NCBI RefSeq assembly: GCF_037023145.1
Contig: NZ_CP146092.1
Span: 1,550,001-1,614,000 of the forward strand
DNA from: Ralstonia sp. RRA
Lineage (GTDB): Bacteria; Pseudomonadota; Gammaproteobacteria; Burkholderiales; Burkholderiaceae
Length of the DNA stretch: 64,000 nucleotides
Direction: 5' to 3'
Every line of letters begins with the position of its first letter. The stretch's first letter is position 1. Both the position numbers and the translations under genes were made by a program. This document shows positions 20,882 through 31,312 of this stretch, piece after piece. The notes under the pieces are model-generated. The model was given only the letters and a program-made list of their open reading frames with translations, searched no databases and was not told the DNA's origin.

Positions 20882-22323
20882 GGCGGCAGGATGCGGTAAC
20901 GGTGTGCCAGCAACGTGGCGATAGCACATGAGGCAATGCGCGATTCGCGCGAATCGGCACGGCTAGTCAATACGATGGGCACGCGGGCGCCGAGCACAAT
21001 GCCAGCGCTGGCGGCTCCGCCCAGGTACTCCAACTGCTTGGCGAGCATGTTGCCGCTTTCCAAATCCGGCACCACCAGCACATCGGCCTGACCCGCCACC
21101 TCAGAAACAATGCCCTTGATACGTGCGGCAGCAGCCGATACTGCGTTGTCGAAAGCCAGTGGCCCGTCCAGCACGCCCCCTTCGATCTGGCCGCGGTCGG
21201 CCATCTTGCACAACGCCGCAGCGTCAAGCGTGGCAGGCATGTGCGGGTTCACCGTCTCGACGGCTGCTAGGATCGCCACGCGCGGTCGTGCCACGCCAAT
21301 CGCATGCGCTAGGTCGATGGCATTGCGGATGATGTCGGCCTTCTGATCCAGGGTCGGTGCAATGTTGATGGCGGCATCCGTCACGATAAACGGGCGCGGA
21401 TACGCTGGTGTCTGCATGACGAAGCAATGGCTGATCCGGCGCTTGGTGCGTAGCCCGGCTTCGGCACGCACCACGGCCGCCATCAGTTCATCGGTATGCA
21501 GGCTGCCTTTCATGAGCGCCTCGGCCTTGCCCTGCGTTACGAGCTCCACGGCGCGCGTGGCCGCGGCGCTGCTGTGCGGCACGTCTTCGATTTCCATGCC
21601 GCTCAGGTCAAGTCCGGCCTCAGCGGCGACGCGCATCAACTTATCGCGCGGTGCGACCAGGCACGGCACGATGAGCCCTTCTGCACGCGCATCCAGCGCG
21701 GCGGACAGGCTCAGCGCGTCGCACGGGTGCACGACCGCCATGCGGATCGCCCCCAGGGGCCGCACGTGGTCGAGCAGCCGGTGGATGCCATTGCCGCCGG
21801 TGGTGATGCGTACATCGGGCAGCGTGGTACGTGGCCGCTCGATCCGTTCGGTGGGCGCGATGACCTCGGCCTCCCCCGTGATGGCGACGGTGCCACTGTC
21901 GTTCGTACAGGTGCACGCCAGCTTGAGCCGTTTCTTGTCGTCGTCCTTGCTGGTCACCGTCACGCGGATGGTCAACGTATCGCCAATACGCACCGGCGCG
22001 TGGAACTGCAGCGTCTGCCCAAGGTAGACCGTGCCGGGTCCAGGCAGGCGCGTACCGAGCACGGCGGAGATCAACGCGCCTCCCAGCATGCCGTGGGCAA
22101 TCACGCCATGAAAGCGCGTGGATGCTGCAAACTCAGGGTCCAGGTGCTGCGGGTTGACATCCCCCGACAGCACCGCAAAGAGCTGGATGTCCTCCGCTGT
22201 GAGCGTGCGCTGGATGGCGGCCGTTTCGCCAACGGCGATTTCGTCGAAGGTGCGATTGCGCACGACGCTCAGGTCGCCGCCCGGCAGTGATGCCGGCGGT
22301 GCCGGCAGATGATCGGGGCCCAT
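20878..22323 (-). CDS. Bifunctional MaoC-like enoyl-CoA hydratase / phosphate acetyl(butyryl)transferase
   Basis: 481 residues in two domains. Residues about 20-150 are a MaoC hot-dog hydratase (FAVLSGDVNPQHLD, FHGVIAHGML). Residues about 165-480 are a Pta/Ptb phosphotransacylase (MKGSLHTDELM, TDAAINIAPTLDQKADIIRNA, PDLESGNMLAKQLEYLGG). The Pta part converts acyl-CoA to acyl phosphate for the adjacent acetate kinase. The MaoC part could link 3-hydroxyacyl-CoA and PHB pools to crotonyl-CoA. The fusion is a known arrangement in proteobacteria. It is coupled to ackA and lies 9 bp from the phasin gene. Confidence 0.93.
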   Translation of the reverse strand: MGPDHLPAPPASLPGGDLSVVRNRTFDEIAVGETAAIQRTLTAEDIQLFAVLSGDVNPQHLDPEFAASTRFHGVIAHGMLGGALISAVLGTRLPGPGTVYLGQTLQFHAPVRIGDTLTIRVTVTSKDDDKKRLKLACTCTNDSGTVAITGEAEVIAPTERIERPRTTLPDVRITTGGNGIHRLLDHVRPLGAIRMAVVHPCDALSLSAALDARAEGLIVPCLVAPRDKLMRVAAEAGLDLSGMEIEDVPHSSAAATRAVELVTQGKAEALMKGSLHTDELMAAVVRAEAGLRTKRRISHCFVMQTPAYPRPFIVTDAAINIAPTLDQKADIIRNAIDLAHAIGVARPRVAILAAVETVNPHMPATLDAAALCKMADRGQIEGGVLDGPLAFDNAVSAAAARIKGIVSEVAGQADVLVVPDLESGNMLAKQLEYLGGAASAGIVLGARVPIVLTSRADSRESRIASCAIATLLAHRYRILPP

Positions 22324-22332
22324 GCGCGCTCC

Positions 22333-22839
22333 TCAGGAAGCCGTACGAAGTTGACCGTTACCCTTGCCGCGCGCGGGTGCCGCGCTTGGCGACACCGCTG
22401 CCGCACGGATGAACACATCGGCCGGCGCCCCCAACGACGACAGCATGCCCTGGAGCGCCGTATGCACCGGCATGGCATTGCCAGCCGCGCTCAGTGCCTG
22501 CACCAAAGCTTGCTGCCATTCCAGCATGGCGCGCTGGTAATCCGTGGCAAAGCTGGCTTGATTGGCCATGGCGGTCTGCATCACGCCCTGCAGCACATTC
22601 ATTGCGCGCTGATTGGCCTGCCAGAAGGCGTTCGGCAGCCCTGTTGCCAATGCGCTCCAGTCTTCAACGCCTTGCAGATCGGTCAGCGCAGATTCTGTAC
22701 GTGCGACGTCTTCGGCCAGCAATTCTGCACCCAGTGCATACCAGCGCTGGCGCGCCGTCTTGAGCAAGCCCAGCGTTTGCAGCCCGAGTGCGGCTTGCGC
22801 CTTGAAGAGCGCGAGAGGAAGGTTGGCAGGTGTGTCCAT
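22333..22839 (-). CDS. Phasin-family protein (PHB granule associated)
   Basis: 168 residues, almost all helical: an Ala/Gln/Leu-rich amphipathic region with TDLQGVEDWSALATGLPNAFWQANQR and LEWQQALVQAL, then a basic, flexible C-terminus (APARGKGNGQ). This is the layout of short phasins. The ATG at 22839 follows AAGGAGCCAAC. It sits in the same operon as the PHB synthase phaC and between an ABC exporter and the Pta fusion. A second, different phasin occurs at 55130. Confidence 0.8.
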   Translation of the reverse strand: MDTPANLPLALFKAQAALGLQTLGLLKTARQRWYALGAELLAEDVARTESALTDLQGVEDWSALATGLPNAFWQANQRAMNVLQGVMQTAMANQASFATDYQRAMLEWQQALVQALSAAGNAMPVHTALQGMLSSLGAPADVFIRAAAVSPSAAPARGKGNGQLRTAS

Positions 22840-22860
22840 GTTGGCTCCTTAGGCCATCTC

Positions 22861-24012
22861 TTAGGCCATCTGGCTGATGGTTTTGCGAAAACGCGTCAAT
22901 GATGCGACAAACAGTACGGCGCCGATTGCGCAGATGGCCAGGCACTGCGGCCACACCACGGACAATCCTGCGCCCCGATAAAGAATCGCTTGTGACGCCG
23001 ATACGAAATGCGTGGTCGGCGCGGCCAGCATGATGTCCTGCACCAGTGCGGGCATGCTCTCGCGCGGGGTGGTACCGCCCGAGAGCAACTGCAGCGGCAG
23101 CAGTACCAGAACCAACAGCATGCCGAACTGCGGCATGGACCGGGCCACCGTAGCAAGGAAGATGCCCATGGAGGTGGTGGCAAACAGGTGCAGCGTCGCC
23201 ACCAGCATGAACAGCAGAATGGAGCCTTCAACGGGCACATGCAGCGCGCCTTGCACCACGAACACCAGTGCCACCAGTGCAGCCAGCACCACCACCAACC
23301 CCATCGACCACACCTTGGCCGTCATGATCTCGAACGGCGTGACGGGCATCACCAGCAGGTGTTCGATGGTGCCGTGTTCCCGTTCACGGATGAGCGCGGC
23401 GCCCGTCAGGATGATCGACAGCATGGTCACGTTGTTGATGATCTCCATCAGCGAGCCGAACCACGTCTGTTCCAGGTTGGGGTTGAAGCGCGTGCGCAGC
23501 ACCAGATCGACCGGCGCGGCAGGTGCGGCGCGGTGGCGCTGCAGGAACTCGTTCACCTCACCCGAGACGATCTGCTGGATGTAGCCGTTGCCAGTAAAGG
23601 CCTGGCTCATGCGGGTGGCGTCGATGTTGAGCTGGATGGCCGGTGCGCGCCCCGCCAGCACGTCGCGCTGGAAGTTGGGCGGGATGTCGAGCACAAAGGT
23701 GTAGCGCCCGCTGTCCATGCCGGCATCCATCTCGGTAAGCGGAATCAGCGCCGGTGTGCGGAAATGCGGCGGATAGAAACTCGCGACAATGCGCGCGGAC
23801 AGCGGCGAGCTGTCTTCATCCACGATGGCGATCGAGGCGTTGTGCAGGCTCTCCGGCATGGCGGTGGCTGCCACGTAGATCGATAGCGTGAAGGTGTACG
23901 CGATCAGCACCAGCATCATCGGGTCGCGCACCAGGCTCCACAGCTCCTTGACGCCCAGGCGGAAGATGTTGCGCAGGCGGGCTGCGCGGCGATCGGTCGG
24001 ATGGTCTGACAT
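22861..24012 (-). CDS. ABC-2 type exporter permease (YhhJ-like)
   Basis: 383 residues: one N-terminal membrane segment (MMLVLIAYTFTLSIYV), a periplasmic domain of about 150 residues (FVLDIPPNFQRDVLAGR, QLNIDATRMSQAF), and five C-terminal membrane helices containing REREHGTIEHLLVMPVTPFEIM. This is the ABC-2 membrane family used with RbbA/YhhI-type systems. It follows the rbbA-like gene by 8 bp; with the HlyD protein and the OprM-like channel upstream it completes a cell-envelope-spanning exporter. Substrate unknown. The ATG at 24012 follows AGGGGCCGCC. Confidence 0.9.
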   Translation of the reverse strand: MSDHPTDRRAARLRNIFRLGVKELWSLVRDPMMLVLIAYTFTLSIYVAATAMPESLHNASIAIVDEDSSPLSARIVASFYPPHFRTPALIPLTEMDAGMDSGRYTFVLDIPPNFQRDVLAGRAPAIQLNIDATRMSQAFTGNGYIQQIVSGEVNEFLQRHRAAPAAPVDLVLRTRFNPNLEQTWFGSLMEIINNVTMLSIILTGAALIREREHGTIEHLLVMPVTPFEIMTAKVWSMGLVVVLAALVALVFVVQGALHVPVEGSILLFMLVATLHLFATTSMGIFLATVARSMPQFGMLLVLVLLPLQLLSGGTTPRESMPALVQDIMLAAPTTHFVSASQAILYRGAGLSVVWPQCLAICAIGAVLFVASLTRFRKTISQMA

Positions 24013-24020
24013 GGCGGCCC

Positions 24021-26828
24021 CTACCGATCCTGCTTGCGCAGCATCAGCAGCGTGGCGGCCAGGATGACCGGCACCGCCGCCAGCAGCGGCCAGAAGGCGC
24101 TGCCCAATGCGCCCGCATCCAGCGCCTTGCTGAACACGCCCCGGCTGATGGTCAGGAAATGGGTGGCCGGATACACACGCCCGATCATGGCCCCCACCCC
24201 CTCCAGCGACGACACGGGATTGAGCAAGCCCGCAAACTGCACACACGGGATGATCGTGCCGATCATGGTGACGAACATGGCGGCAATCTGGCTTTGCGTG
24301 AACGTGGACGCAAACAACCCGAAACCCGTCGAGCACGTCACGAAGATCAACGCCCCCAACGCGAGCGTCGCAAAGCTGCCCTTGATCGGCACACCAAACA
24401 CCGTCACCGCCAGCAACGCCAGCAGCAGGAAGTTCAGCATCGCCAGCACGATGTACGGCGCCTGCTTGCCCAGCACGAATTCCGCACGGGTGACCGGTGT
24501 CACGTAGAAGTTGATGATGGAGCCCAGCTCCTTTTCGCGCACCACCGACAACGCCGCCAGCATGGCGGGAATCATCATCAGCAGCATCGGGATCACGGCT
24601 GGCACCATGGCGGGCAGGCTTCTCACATCGGGGTTGTAGCGATAGCGCGTCTCAATCGTGCTGGGCATCGCGAGCCGCATCCCCAGCCGGTGCACGGCGG
24701 CGTCTGCCAGCCAGAGCTGGTGGATCGCCTGCACATAGCCGCGTACGGTTTCTGCGCGGGTGGGCATGGCGCCGTCCACCCAGGCGCCGATCTGTACGGC
24801 CGCGCCGCGCTCCACATCGCGAGCGAAGCCTGGGGGGATTTCAATCGCCAGCGACAGCTCGCCGTTGCGCATGCGGCGGTCCAACTCAGCGTAGTCGCGA
24901 ATCGGGGGTTTTTCGATGAAATACCGCGAGCCGGCCAGATTGAGCGTGTAATCGCGGGAGATTGCGGTCTGGTCTCGGTCGAGCACCGCGTAGGTAAGGT
25001 TCTCCACATCCAGGCTGATGCCGTATCCGATGATGAACATCAGGATGGCCGTGCCCAGCAGGGCCAGCGTGGCGCGCACCGGGTCGCGGCGCAGTTCCAG
25101 GGCCTCGCGTTGCGAGTAGCTCAAGGCACGCGCAAGGCTAAAGTGACGGCGGGTAGACGTGCCGGTTGATGCGGCGGCGGTTGGTACGGGTGCAGGTGCC
25201 GGCATGGCAATCTCGGCGGTGTCTGGAGCGGCTTCGGACACCGTTTCAGACGCTTCCCGCAGATAGGCAATGAACGCCTGCTCCAGCGTCTGCGTGCCGC
25301 GCGTACGTACCAGCGCGGCAGGCGCATCGCTCACCAGAACACGGCCGGCATGCATGAGCGAGATGCGATCGCAGCGCTCGGCCTCGTTCATGAAGTGCGT
25401 GGAGATGAAGATGGTCACGCGGTCCTGCCGTGCGAGGTCGACCATCAGGCGCCAGAACATGTCGCGCGCGACCGGGTCCACGCCGGAGGTCGGCTCGTCC
25501 AGGATCAGCAGTTCCGGCTTGTGCACCATCGCCACGGCCAATGACAAGCGCTGCCGCATGCCCAGCGGCAGGCTCTCGGGCAGGCTGTCGGCCACCTCCT
25601 GGAGCCCGAAGCGGGCGAGCATCTCAGCCGCGCGCGGCTGCACCTCGGGTTCGGGCAGCTGAAACAGGCGCGCATGCAGCACGAGGTTCTGGCGCACGGT
25701 CAGCTCGCCGTACAACGAGAACGCCTGCGACATGTAGCCTACGCGCCGGCGCGTGTCGATGTCCTTCGGGTTGACCGGATGGCCAAACAACCACGCCTGG
25801 CCCTCGCTGGCGGGCAGCAGGCCGGTGAGCATCTTCATGGTGGTCGACTTACCGCAGCCGTTGGAGCCGAGAAAGCCGAAGATCTCTCCGCGACGGATGC
25901 GGAAATCGACGTGGTCGACTGCCACAAAGTCGCCAAAGCGCATGGTCAGCCCGCTCGCCTGCACGGCCACATCGTCGTCTGCGCCGGCCACCAGTGGCGG
26001 CACCACCACAGCCTGGTGCCCCTGCCGGCGTGCGGGCGGCAGCAGCGCAATGAACGCGGCTTCCAGTGAATCGGTGCCCGTGCGGCTGCGCAGCGCTGCC
26101 GGCGTGCCGGTGGCAAGCACCTGCCCTGCGTCCATGGCAACCAGCCAGTCGAAGCGCTCGGCCTCTTCCATGTAGGCGGTGGCCACGATCACGCTCATGC
26201 CCGGGCGCTCGGCCCGAATGCTGGCAATCAAATCCCAGAACTGGCTGCGCGAGAGCGGGTCAACGCCCGTGGTCGGCTCGTCGAGAATCAGCAGATCGGG
26301 GTCGTGGATCAGCGCGCAGCACAGCGCCAGCTTCTGTTTCATACCGCCCGACAACTTGCCTGCCGGCCGCGAGAGGAATGGCCGCAGGCCAGTGCTGGCT
26401 GTGAGCGCATCGATGCGTCGACGGCGCTCCGCTGCGTTGTGACCGAACAGGCGGCCGAAGAACTGCAGGTTCTCTTCGATCGACAGCGTGGGATACAGAT
26501 TGCGCCCCAGGCCTTGCGGCATGTAGGCAATACGCGGGCCGACCGCGGCACGCGCGCGACGATCGGCCATGTCGCTGCCCAGCACGTGCACCGCCCCATC
26601 CTGCAGGGCCCGCGCACCCGCCACCAATGACAGCAGGCTCGACTTGCCCACGCCGTCGGGCCCGATCAGGCCCACCATGCAGCCGGCCGGCAGGTCCAGC
26701 GTGACGCCATCCAGCGCCAGCGTCTTGCGGTAACGCAGGCACACGCCGGCCAGGCTGACGACTGGTGGACCAAGCCGCGGCCCAAGCTGGGCATCGTGCT
26801 GGGTAAGCGGATTGGCGAACTGGGTCAC
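24021..26828 (-). CDS. rbbA: RbbA-like ABC transporter: two ATPase domains fused to a permease
   Basis: 935 residues. The first ATPase (about 25-240) has Walker [10 protein letters not shown] and signature LSGGMKQK. The second (about 300-520) has [10 protein letters not shown], but its signature reads PLGMRQR instead of LSGGQ. An ABC-2 permease domain of about 370 residues follows. This matches E. coli RbbA (YhhH), described as a ribosome-associated ATPase but organised as an exporter. The GTG at 26828 overlaps the HlyD stop by 4 bp and follows AAGGTTCCGCA. The degenerate second signature suggests asymmetric ATPase sites. Confidence 0.9.
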   Translation of the reverse strand: MTQFANPLTQHDAQLGPRLGPPVVSLAGVCLRYRKTLALDGVTLDLPAGCMVGLIGPDGVGKSSLLSLVAGARALQDGAVHVLGSDMADRRARAAVGPRIAYMPQGLGRNLYPTLSIEENLQFFGRLFGHNAAERRRRIDALTASTGLRPFLSRPAGKLSGGMKQKLALCCALIHDPDLLILDEPTTGVDPLSRSQFWDLIASIRAERPGMSVIVATAYMEEAERFDWLVAMDAGQVLATGTPAALRSRTGTDSLEAAFIALLPPARRQGHQAVVVPPLVAGADDDVAVQASGLTMRFGDFVAVDHVDFRIRRGEIFGFLGSNGCGKSTTMKMLTGLLPASEGQAWLFGHPVNPKDIDTRRRVGYMSQAFSLYGELTVRQNLVLHARLFQLPEPEVQPRAAEMLARFGLQEVADSLPESLPLGMRQRLSLAVAMVHKPELLILDEPTSGVDPVARDMFWRLMVDLARQDRVTIFISTHFMNEAERCDRISLMHAGRVLVSDAPAALVRTRGTQTLEQAFIAYLREASETVSEAAPDTAEIAMPAPAPVPTAAASTGTSTRRHFSLARALSYSQREALELRRDPVRATLALLGTAILMFIIGYGISLDVENLTYAVLDRDQTAISRDYTLNLAGSRYFIEKPPIRDYAELDRRMRNGELSLAIEIPPGFARDVERGAAVQIGAWVDGAMPTRAETVRGYVQAIHQLWLADAAVHRLGMRLAMPSTIETRYRYNPDVRSLPAMVPAVIPMLLMMIPAMLAALSVVREKELGSIINFYVTPVTRAEFVLGKQAPYIVLAMLNFLLLALLAVTVFGVPIKGSFATLALGALIFVTCSTGFGLFASTFTQSQIAAMFVTMIGTIIPCVQFAGLLNPVSSLEGVGAMIGRVYPATHFLTISRGVFSKALDAGALGSAFWPLLAAVPVILAATLLMLRKQDR

Positions 26829-27898
26829 TGCGGAACCTTGATCGCCAGGTTGGCCGGCCATTCGGCTTGGCCATCGAGCTTGAGCCACGCCATGCCGGGC
26901 AGACCGGTCTTCACCAGCTTGAGGTGCTTGCGCAGCAGGTCGCGATCAATCTGCGCCTTGACGCGGAACATCAGCTTCTGGCGCTCGGTGGCGGTTTCCA
27001 CGGTCTTGGGTGTGAATTGCGCGGTGCTGGCGACGAACGACACGCGGGCCGGAATCACGTACTGCGGCGCGGCGTCGAGCACGATGCGCACCTCGCTGCC
27101 CATGGCAATGCGCCCGGCGTCCGTTTCCGGCACGAAGAAGGTCATGTAGACGTCGGACAGATCCACCAGGTTGAGCAACCGCCCACCACCGGCCAGCACC
27201 TCGCCGGGCTGAGCGATGCGATATTGCACACGGGCGTCACGCGGTGCAGCCAGGGCGCTGTCGTCGATATCCGCTTTCACGCGCGACACCGTCGCGTCTG
27301 CCGCCTTGACGGTGGCATTGGCGCCGGCCACCTGCGTGCGGGCTGCGGCCACAGCGGCCTGTGCCGCTTCCGCTTGCGCGCGGGCCGCCACCAGTGCAGC
27401 TTTGGCGCCGCGCACGCGGGCGCGGTCGTCATCCAGCTCTTGCATGGACGACGCCCCTTCGTGCGACAGCGTTTCAGAACGCGCCAGCCTGCGCTGTGCG
27501 GCATCCAGGTCGCTCTCACGCAGGGCGATCTGCGCCAGGGCCGCCTGCCGGTCTGCCTCGCGCACGGACACCTGGGCCTGCGCGCTGGCCACGGCGGAAA
27601 CGGACTGCTGCTGCCGCGCCTGGGCCTCATCGCGCTGGGCTTCCAGCGTCTGTATCTGCATGTGCGCCAGCGGCTGACCGGCAGTCACGAAGTCCCCCTC
27701 ATCCACCAGGATGTCCTGCACGCGGCCGGAGAGCTTGGTGGCCACGTCGATCTCGGTGGCCTCGATGCGGCCGTTACCGCTGGCAAAGCCCTTGCCGGGG
27801 CCGTCCTGCCGCAAGGCCTTCCATGCAAATGCACCACCGGCAATCACCAGGGCGGCAGCGATCAATGCAATCCATCGTTGTTGGGGCGTTGTTGTCAT
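26825..27898 (-). CDS. HlyD/EmrA-type membrane fusion protein
   Basis: 357 residues. An N-terminal membrane anchor ([18 protein letters not shown]) is followed by a lipoyl half-motif ([21 protein letters not shown]), a long Ala/Gln/Arg-rich coiled-coil hairpin (about residues 90-205), and a beta-barrel with [23 protein letters not shown]. It bridges the inner-membrane ABC units to the outer-membrane channel encoded upstream. It overlaps both neighbours by 4 bp. The start at 27898 is the coupled ATG; upstream codons belong to the channel gene. Confidence 0.92.
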   Translation of the reverse strand: MTTTPQQRWIALIAAALVIAGGAFAWKALRQDGPGKGFASGNGRIEATEIDVATKLSGRVQDILVDEGDFVTAGQPLAHMQIQTLEAQRDEAQARQQQSVSAVASAQAQVSVREADRQAALAQIALRESDLDAAQRRLARSETLSHEGASSMQELDDDRARVRGAKAALVAARAQAEAAQAAVAAARTQVAGANATVKAADATVSRVKADIDDSALAAPRDARVQYRIAQPGEVLAGGGRLLNLVDLSDVYMTFFVPETDAGRIAMGSEVRIVLDAAPQYVIPARVSFVASTAQFTPKTVETATERQKLMFRVKAQIDRDLLRKHLKLVKTGLPGMAWLKLDGQAEWPANLAIKVPQ

Positions 27899-29409
27899 GG
27901 TGTTGTTTCTCCCGATGCGCGCGCAGTGGGCGTCAGGCTCAGATGGGTATGGGGATCGGATGCGAATTCGACGGCCTGCGTGCCGCCGCCCAGCGCTGCA
28001 TACAGGCCAACGCGGCTGGACAGCAGCGCGCGGCGCACCTGCACCAGTTGCTGCTGCGCGGCCAGCAGATCGCGCTGCGCGTCGAGCACCTCCAGAAACG
28101 TCGAGGCTCCGGCATCGAAGCGCAGTTGCGACAGCCGTGCGCGCTCGGTCTGTGCCGCCAATGCGGCCTGTGCGATGTCGAGCTGCTCGGCCAACCACTT
28201 GCGCGCAGAGAGCGCGTCGGACACATCGCGGAACGCGCTTTGTACGGTCTTCTCGTAGCCGGCAACGGCAAGGTCACGGCGGGCTTCCGCCAGGTCGAGG
28301 TTGCTGCGCAGCTTGCCGCCTTCGAACAGCGGAAGGGTCACGCTCGGCGCAAAGACCCAGGCGCGCGTGCCTGGTGCAAACAGGTTGCCGAGTTCGGGGC
28401 TGACCGTGCCGTAGGCGCCCGTCAATGCCACGCGCGGGAAGAACGCCGCGCGTGCTGCGCCGATGCTGGCATGCGCGGCACGCAGCCGGTGCTCTGCGGC
28501 GGCGATATCCGGGCGCTGCGTCAGCAGATCGGAGGGCAGCCCTGCACGCAGTTCCGCCAGCATCCGGCGCTCGTCGAGCGGCTCGGCCACCGGCGGCAGG
28601 TCGATGGGCTTGCCCACGAGCAGCGCCAGGCCGTGCGCCTGTGCGTCGCGCGCCTGTTGCAGTTGCGTGAGCAGTGCCTGTGCCTGGGTCAGCAGGGTCT
28701 CAACCTGTGTCTGGTTCAACCGCGATGTCGCCCCCACCGCCACGCGGCGCGAGAAGATGCGCAGGGTCTCGGTGCGGCTGTCCACGGTCTGCTGCGCCAG
28801 CGCAATGCGCTCATCCAGTTCACGCAAAACCAGATAGCCGTCAGCCACCTGTGCGATCAGCCCGAGTGCGACAGCACGGCGCGCCGCATCAGACGCCACG
28901 TAACTTTCCAGTGCGGCGTCATTGAGATTGCGCACGCGGCCCCAGAAATCGATCTCCCAGCTGGAGACCCCGGCGCCCACCTGGTACTGGCTCACCCGCA
29001 TGGGCATGCCGAAGGGGCTCAGGTCAGCCGGAATGCTCAGGCGGTTGATGCCCGCCTGCGCATTGAGGTGCGGAAACGTTTCCGCCCGCTGGATACCAAA
29101 CGCCGCGCGTGCTTCTTCCACGCGCAGCACGGCGGTCCGCAGGTCACGGTTGTTTTCCAGCGCCTGGGCAATCAATGCCTGCAGACGTGTGTCCGTAAAG
29201 TACGCTTGCCAGCCGACGGCAGCGGCGGACAGGCCATCACGGCCATCGTCGGCGTCATAGTGCTGGGCCACGGGCAGCGCGGGGGCTTCGTAAGGCGGCG
29301 CCATTGAGATACAGCCCGACAGCGCCAAGACGGCCGTGGCTGCGGCCATTGCGGCCAACCGTGTGCCGGCGTACCAGCCGCACGCCAAGGGTTGTTTCTG
29401 CACACGCAT
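27895..29409 (-). CDS. NodT/OprM-type outer-membrane efflux lipoprotein
   Basis: 504 residues with a lipoprotein signal (VLALSGC, lipidated Cys near residue 32) and two repeated TolC-type domains (DLRTAVLRVEEARAAFGIQRAE and the later RPDIAAAEHRLRAAHASIGAARAAFFP). It forms the outer-membrane exit duct of the RbbA-type exporter. It begins immediately after the phaC stop and overlaps the HlyD gene by 4 bp, so exporter and PHB synthase are one transcription unit. Confidence 0.93.
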   Translation of the reverse strand: MRVQKQPLACGWYAGTRLAAMAAATAVLALSGCISMAPPYEAPALPVAQHYDADDGRDGLSAAAVGWQAYFTDTRLQALIAQALENNRDLRTAVLRVEEARAAFGIQRAETFPHLNAQAGINRLSIPADLSPFGMPMRVSQYQVGAGVSSWEIDFWGRVRNLNDAALESYVASDAARRAVALGLIAQVADGYLVLRELDERIALAQQTVDSRTETLRIFSRRVAVGATSRLNQTQVETLLTQAQALLTQLQQARDAQAHGLALLVGKPIDLPPVAEPLDERRMLAELRAGLPSDLLTQRPDIAAAEHRLRAAHASIGAARAAFFPRVALTGAYGTVSPELGNLFAPGTRAWVFAPSVTLPLFEGGKLRSNLDLAEARRDLAVAGYEKTVQSAFRDVSDALSARKWLAEQLDIAQAALAAQTERARLSQLRFDAGASTFLEVLDAQRDLLAAQQQLVQVRRALLSSRVGLYAALGGGTQAVEFASDPHTHLSLTPTARASGETTP

Positions 29410-31158
29410 TTATTTCTCCAGCACGTAGGTGCCAGGCGCATCACCCACAGGCGGCAGACCCGGAGCGCCCATCTTGGGTGGCTTGACCGGTGTGGGGGCG
29501 GATGCATGCGCCGTCAGCCATGCATGCCATGCCGGCCACCATGAACCATCCGTAGCGGGGGCGGACGCCAGCCAGTCATCCGGCGCTGCCGAAACCGCGC
29601 CTGCGCGGCGTGTCTGCATCTGGAAGCGCCGATGCGAGTTTGCCGGTGGGCTGACGATGCCGGCGTTGTGGCCGCCGCTGGTCAGCACGAACGTCAGTTC
29701 CGCCTCGGTCAGGTGATGCAGTTTGTAGACCGAGCGCCACGGCGCCACGTGATCCGTCAGCGTGCCCACCACGAAGATCGGCAAGTCCAGATCGTTCAGG
29801 ACCACCGGCTTGCCGTTGACGGGGTAGCGCCCCTCGCTCAGGTCGTCATTCAGGAACAGGCGCCGCAGGTACTGGCTGTGCATGCGCGCGGGCATGCGTG
29901 TGGCGTCGGCATTCCAGGCCATCAAGTCATTCATGGGCGCGCGATCGCCCAGCAGGTATTCGCCCACCACGCGAGACCACAGCAAGTCGTACGACCGCAG
30001 CATCTGGAAGGCGCCGGCCATCTGGCTTGCACGCAGATAGCCGGTCTGCGCCATCTGCGCTTCAAGCAGACTGACCTGCGCCTCGTCGATGAACAGGCCC
30101 AGTTCGCCCGGCTCGCAAAAGTCTGTCTGCGCGGCGAAGAGCGTCATGGACGCCAGCCGCGCATCGCCATCGCGTGCCATGGCCGCTGCGGCAATGGCAA
30201 GCAGCGTGCCGCCCAGGCAGTAGCCCGTAGCGTGCACGCGCTGATTCGGCACGATGGCATTGACCGCATCAAGCGCGGCAAAAACGCCGAGCTTGAGGTA
30301 GTCATCCATGTCGAGATCGCGGTCCGCCTCGTCTGGGTTCTTCCATGAGATGCAGAACACGGTATGGCCCTGCTCCACCAGATAGCGGATCAGCGAGTTC
30401 TGCGGGGATAGATCCAGGATGTAGTACTTCATGATCCACGCCGGCACGATCAGGATGGGCTCGGCCTGGACCTTGGGCGTGGTGGGGGTGTACTGGATCA
30501 GCTCCATCAGGCGATTGCGCAGCACGACCTTGCCGGGCGTCACCGCCACGTCGCGCCCCACCACGAAACGCTCGGTGCCGGCGGCCGGCGCCCCGCTCAT
30601 GGCGCGCTCCAGATCGTCAAGCGCATTGAGCGCGCCCCGCACGAGATTCGTGCCGTGCTGCTCAAAGGTCTGACGCAGGACGACAGGGTTCGTTGCCAGC
30701 TGGTTGCCTGGCGACATCATGTCGAGCCACTGCCGTGCGGCAAAGGCCACCACGTCTTCATGGTGCCTGGCGACGCCCCACACGCCGCGCGTGGCCGCCT
30801 CCCACCATTGCTCGGTCAGCAGAAAGGATTGGTGCAGCACGTTGAACGGCCACAGACGCCACTCGTCGGCTTGGAAGCGACGATCTTGTGCCGGCGGCAG
30901 AACGCAAAGACATGGCTGCTGAGGACCAGTTGCCATGCAGTTCTGGATGTAGCGCCCGAGCTGTTCGGCCTGGGTCAGCGCCAGGCGGCACAGGTCGAGC
31001 CGCTTGCCGGGCGACACCGCCAGGTGCAGGGCCCAGTCGAGCAACGCCAGTTGCATCGATACCAGCGACAGCGAACTCGACGTACGTGCAAGCGCAGCGT
31101 GAAACGGTGGATCAATCAGCTCGGCAGCTGGGGAAGACGGCACGGGGGCGGCGCGCAT
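29410..31158 (-). CDS. phaC: Poly(3-hydroxybutyrate) polymerase (PHA synthase)
   Basis: About 582 residues. The lipase-box-like GYCLGG holds the catalytic Cys. The Asp is in VGTLTDHVAPW and the His in SGGHNAGIVSPP, as in class I PhaC. PhaC-type segments include WWEAATRGVWGVARHHEDVVAFAARQW and LDLSPQNSLIRYLV. It polymerises 3-hydroxybutyryl-CoA into granules. An FNR-like promoter whose start is predicted at 31187 favours the ATG at 31158 over an in-frame TTG at 31182. First gene of the eight-gene operon ending in ackA. Probably a second, low-oxygen-specific copy beside the usual phaCAB locus; this cannot be checked here. Confidence 0.92.
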   Translation of the reverse strand: MRAAPVPSSPAAELIDPPFHAALARTSSSLSLVSMQLALLDWALHLAVSPGKRLDLCRLALTQAEQLGRYIQNCMATGPQQPCLCVLPPAQDRRFQADEWRLWPFNVLHQSFLLTEQWWEAATRGVWGVARHHEDVVAFAARQWLDMMSPGNQLATNPVVLRQTFEQHGTNLVRGALNALDDLERAMSGAPAAGTERFVVGRDVAVTPGKVVLRNRLMELIQYTPTTPKVQAEPILIVPAWIMKYYILDLSPQNSLIRYLVEQGHTVFCISWKNPDEADRDLDMDDYLKLGVFAALDAVNAIVPNQRVHATGYCLGGTLLAIAAAAMARDGDARLASMTLFAAQTDFCEPGELGLFIDEAQVSLLEAQMAQTGYLRASQMAGAFQMLRSYDLLWSRVVGEYLLGDRAPMNDLMAWNADATRMPARMHSQYLRRLFLNDDLSEGRYPVNGKPVVLNDLDLPIFVVGTLTDHVAPWRSVYKLHHLTEAELTFVLTSGGHNAGIVSPPANSHRRFQMQTRRAGAVSAAPDDWLASAPATDGSWWPAWHAWLTAHASAPTPVKPPKMGAPGLPPVGDAPGTYVLEK

Positions 31159-31193
31159 GGTCGGGGCGTCAAACGGTTGCAAATATGCAACCC

Positions 31194-31235
31194 ATTAGAT
31201 GCCAGCTGCCGCGGCACGAACTTGATGCATCTCAA
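31194..31235 (-). promoter_or_regulatory. FNR/ANR-like promoter of the phaC-ackA operon
   Basis: The box TTGATGCATCTCAA at 31222-31235 has one mismatch to TTGAT-N4-ATCAA. After 22 bp comes the minus-strand -10 hexamer TCTAAT (31199-31194), with a predicted start near 31187. The geometry is that of a class II FNR promoter. Confidence 0.7.
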
Positions 31236-31312
31236 ACCGAGACAAGAGTGCCGACTCTAGACGCCCTTCACAGCAATGACACGCGGCCTTGGAAAGGCAT
31301 CACAGCAGGGCA

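Noticed and set aside
26867..29307. Overlapping long plus-strand frames opposite the HlyD and OprM genes
   Set aside because: Shadows in other frames; composition dominated by Arg, Gly, His, with no recognisable domain, whereas the minus strand encodes intact transporters.
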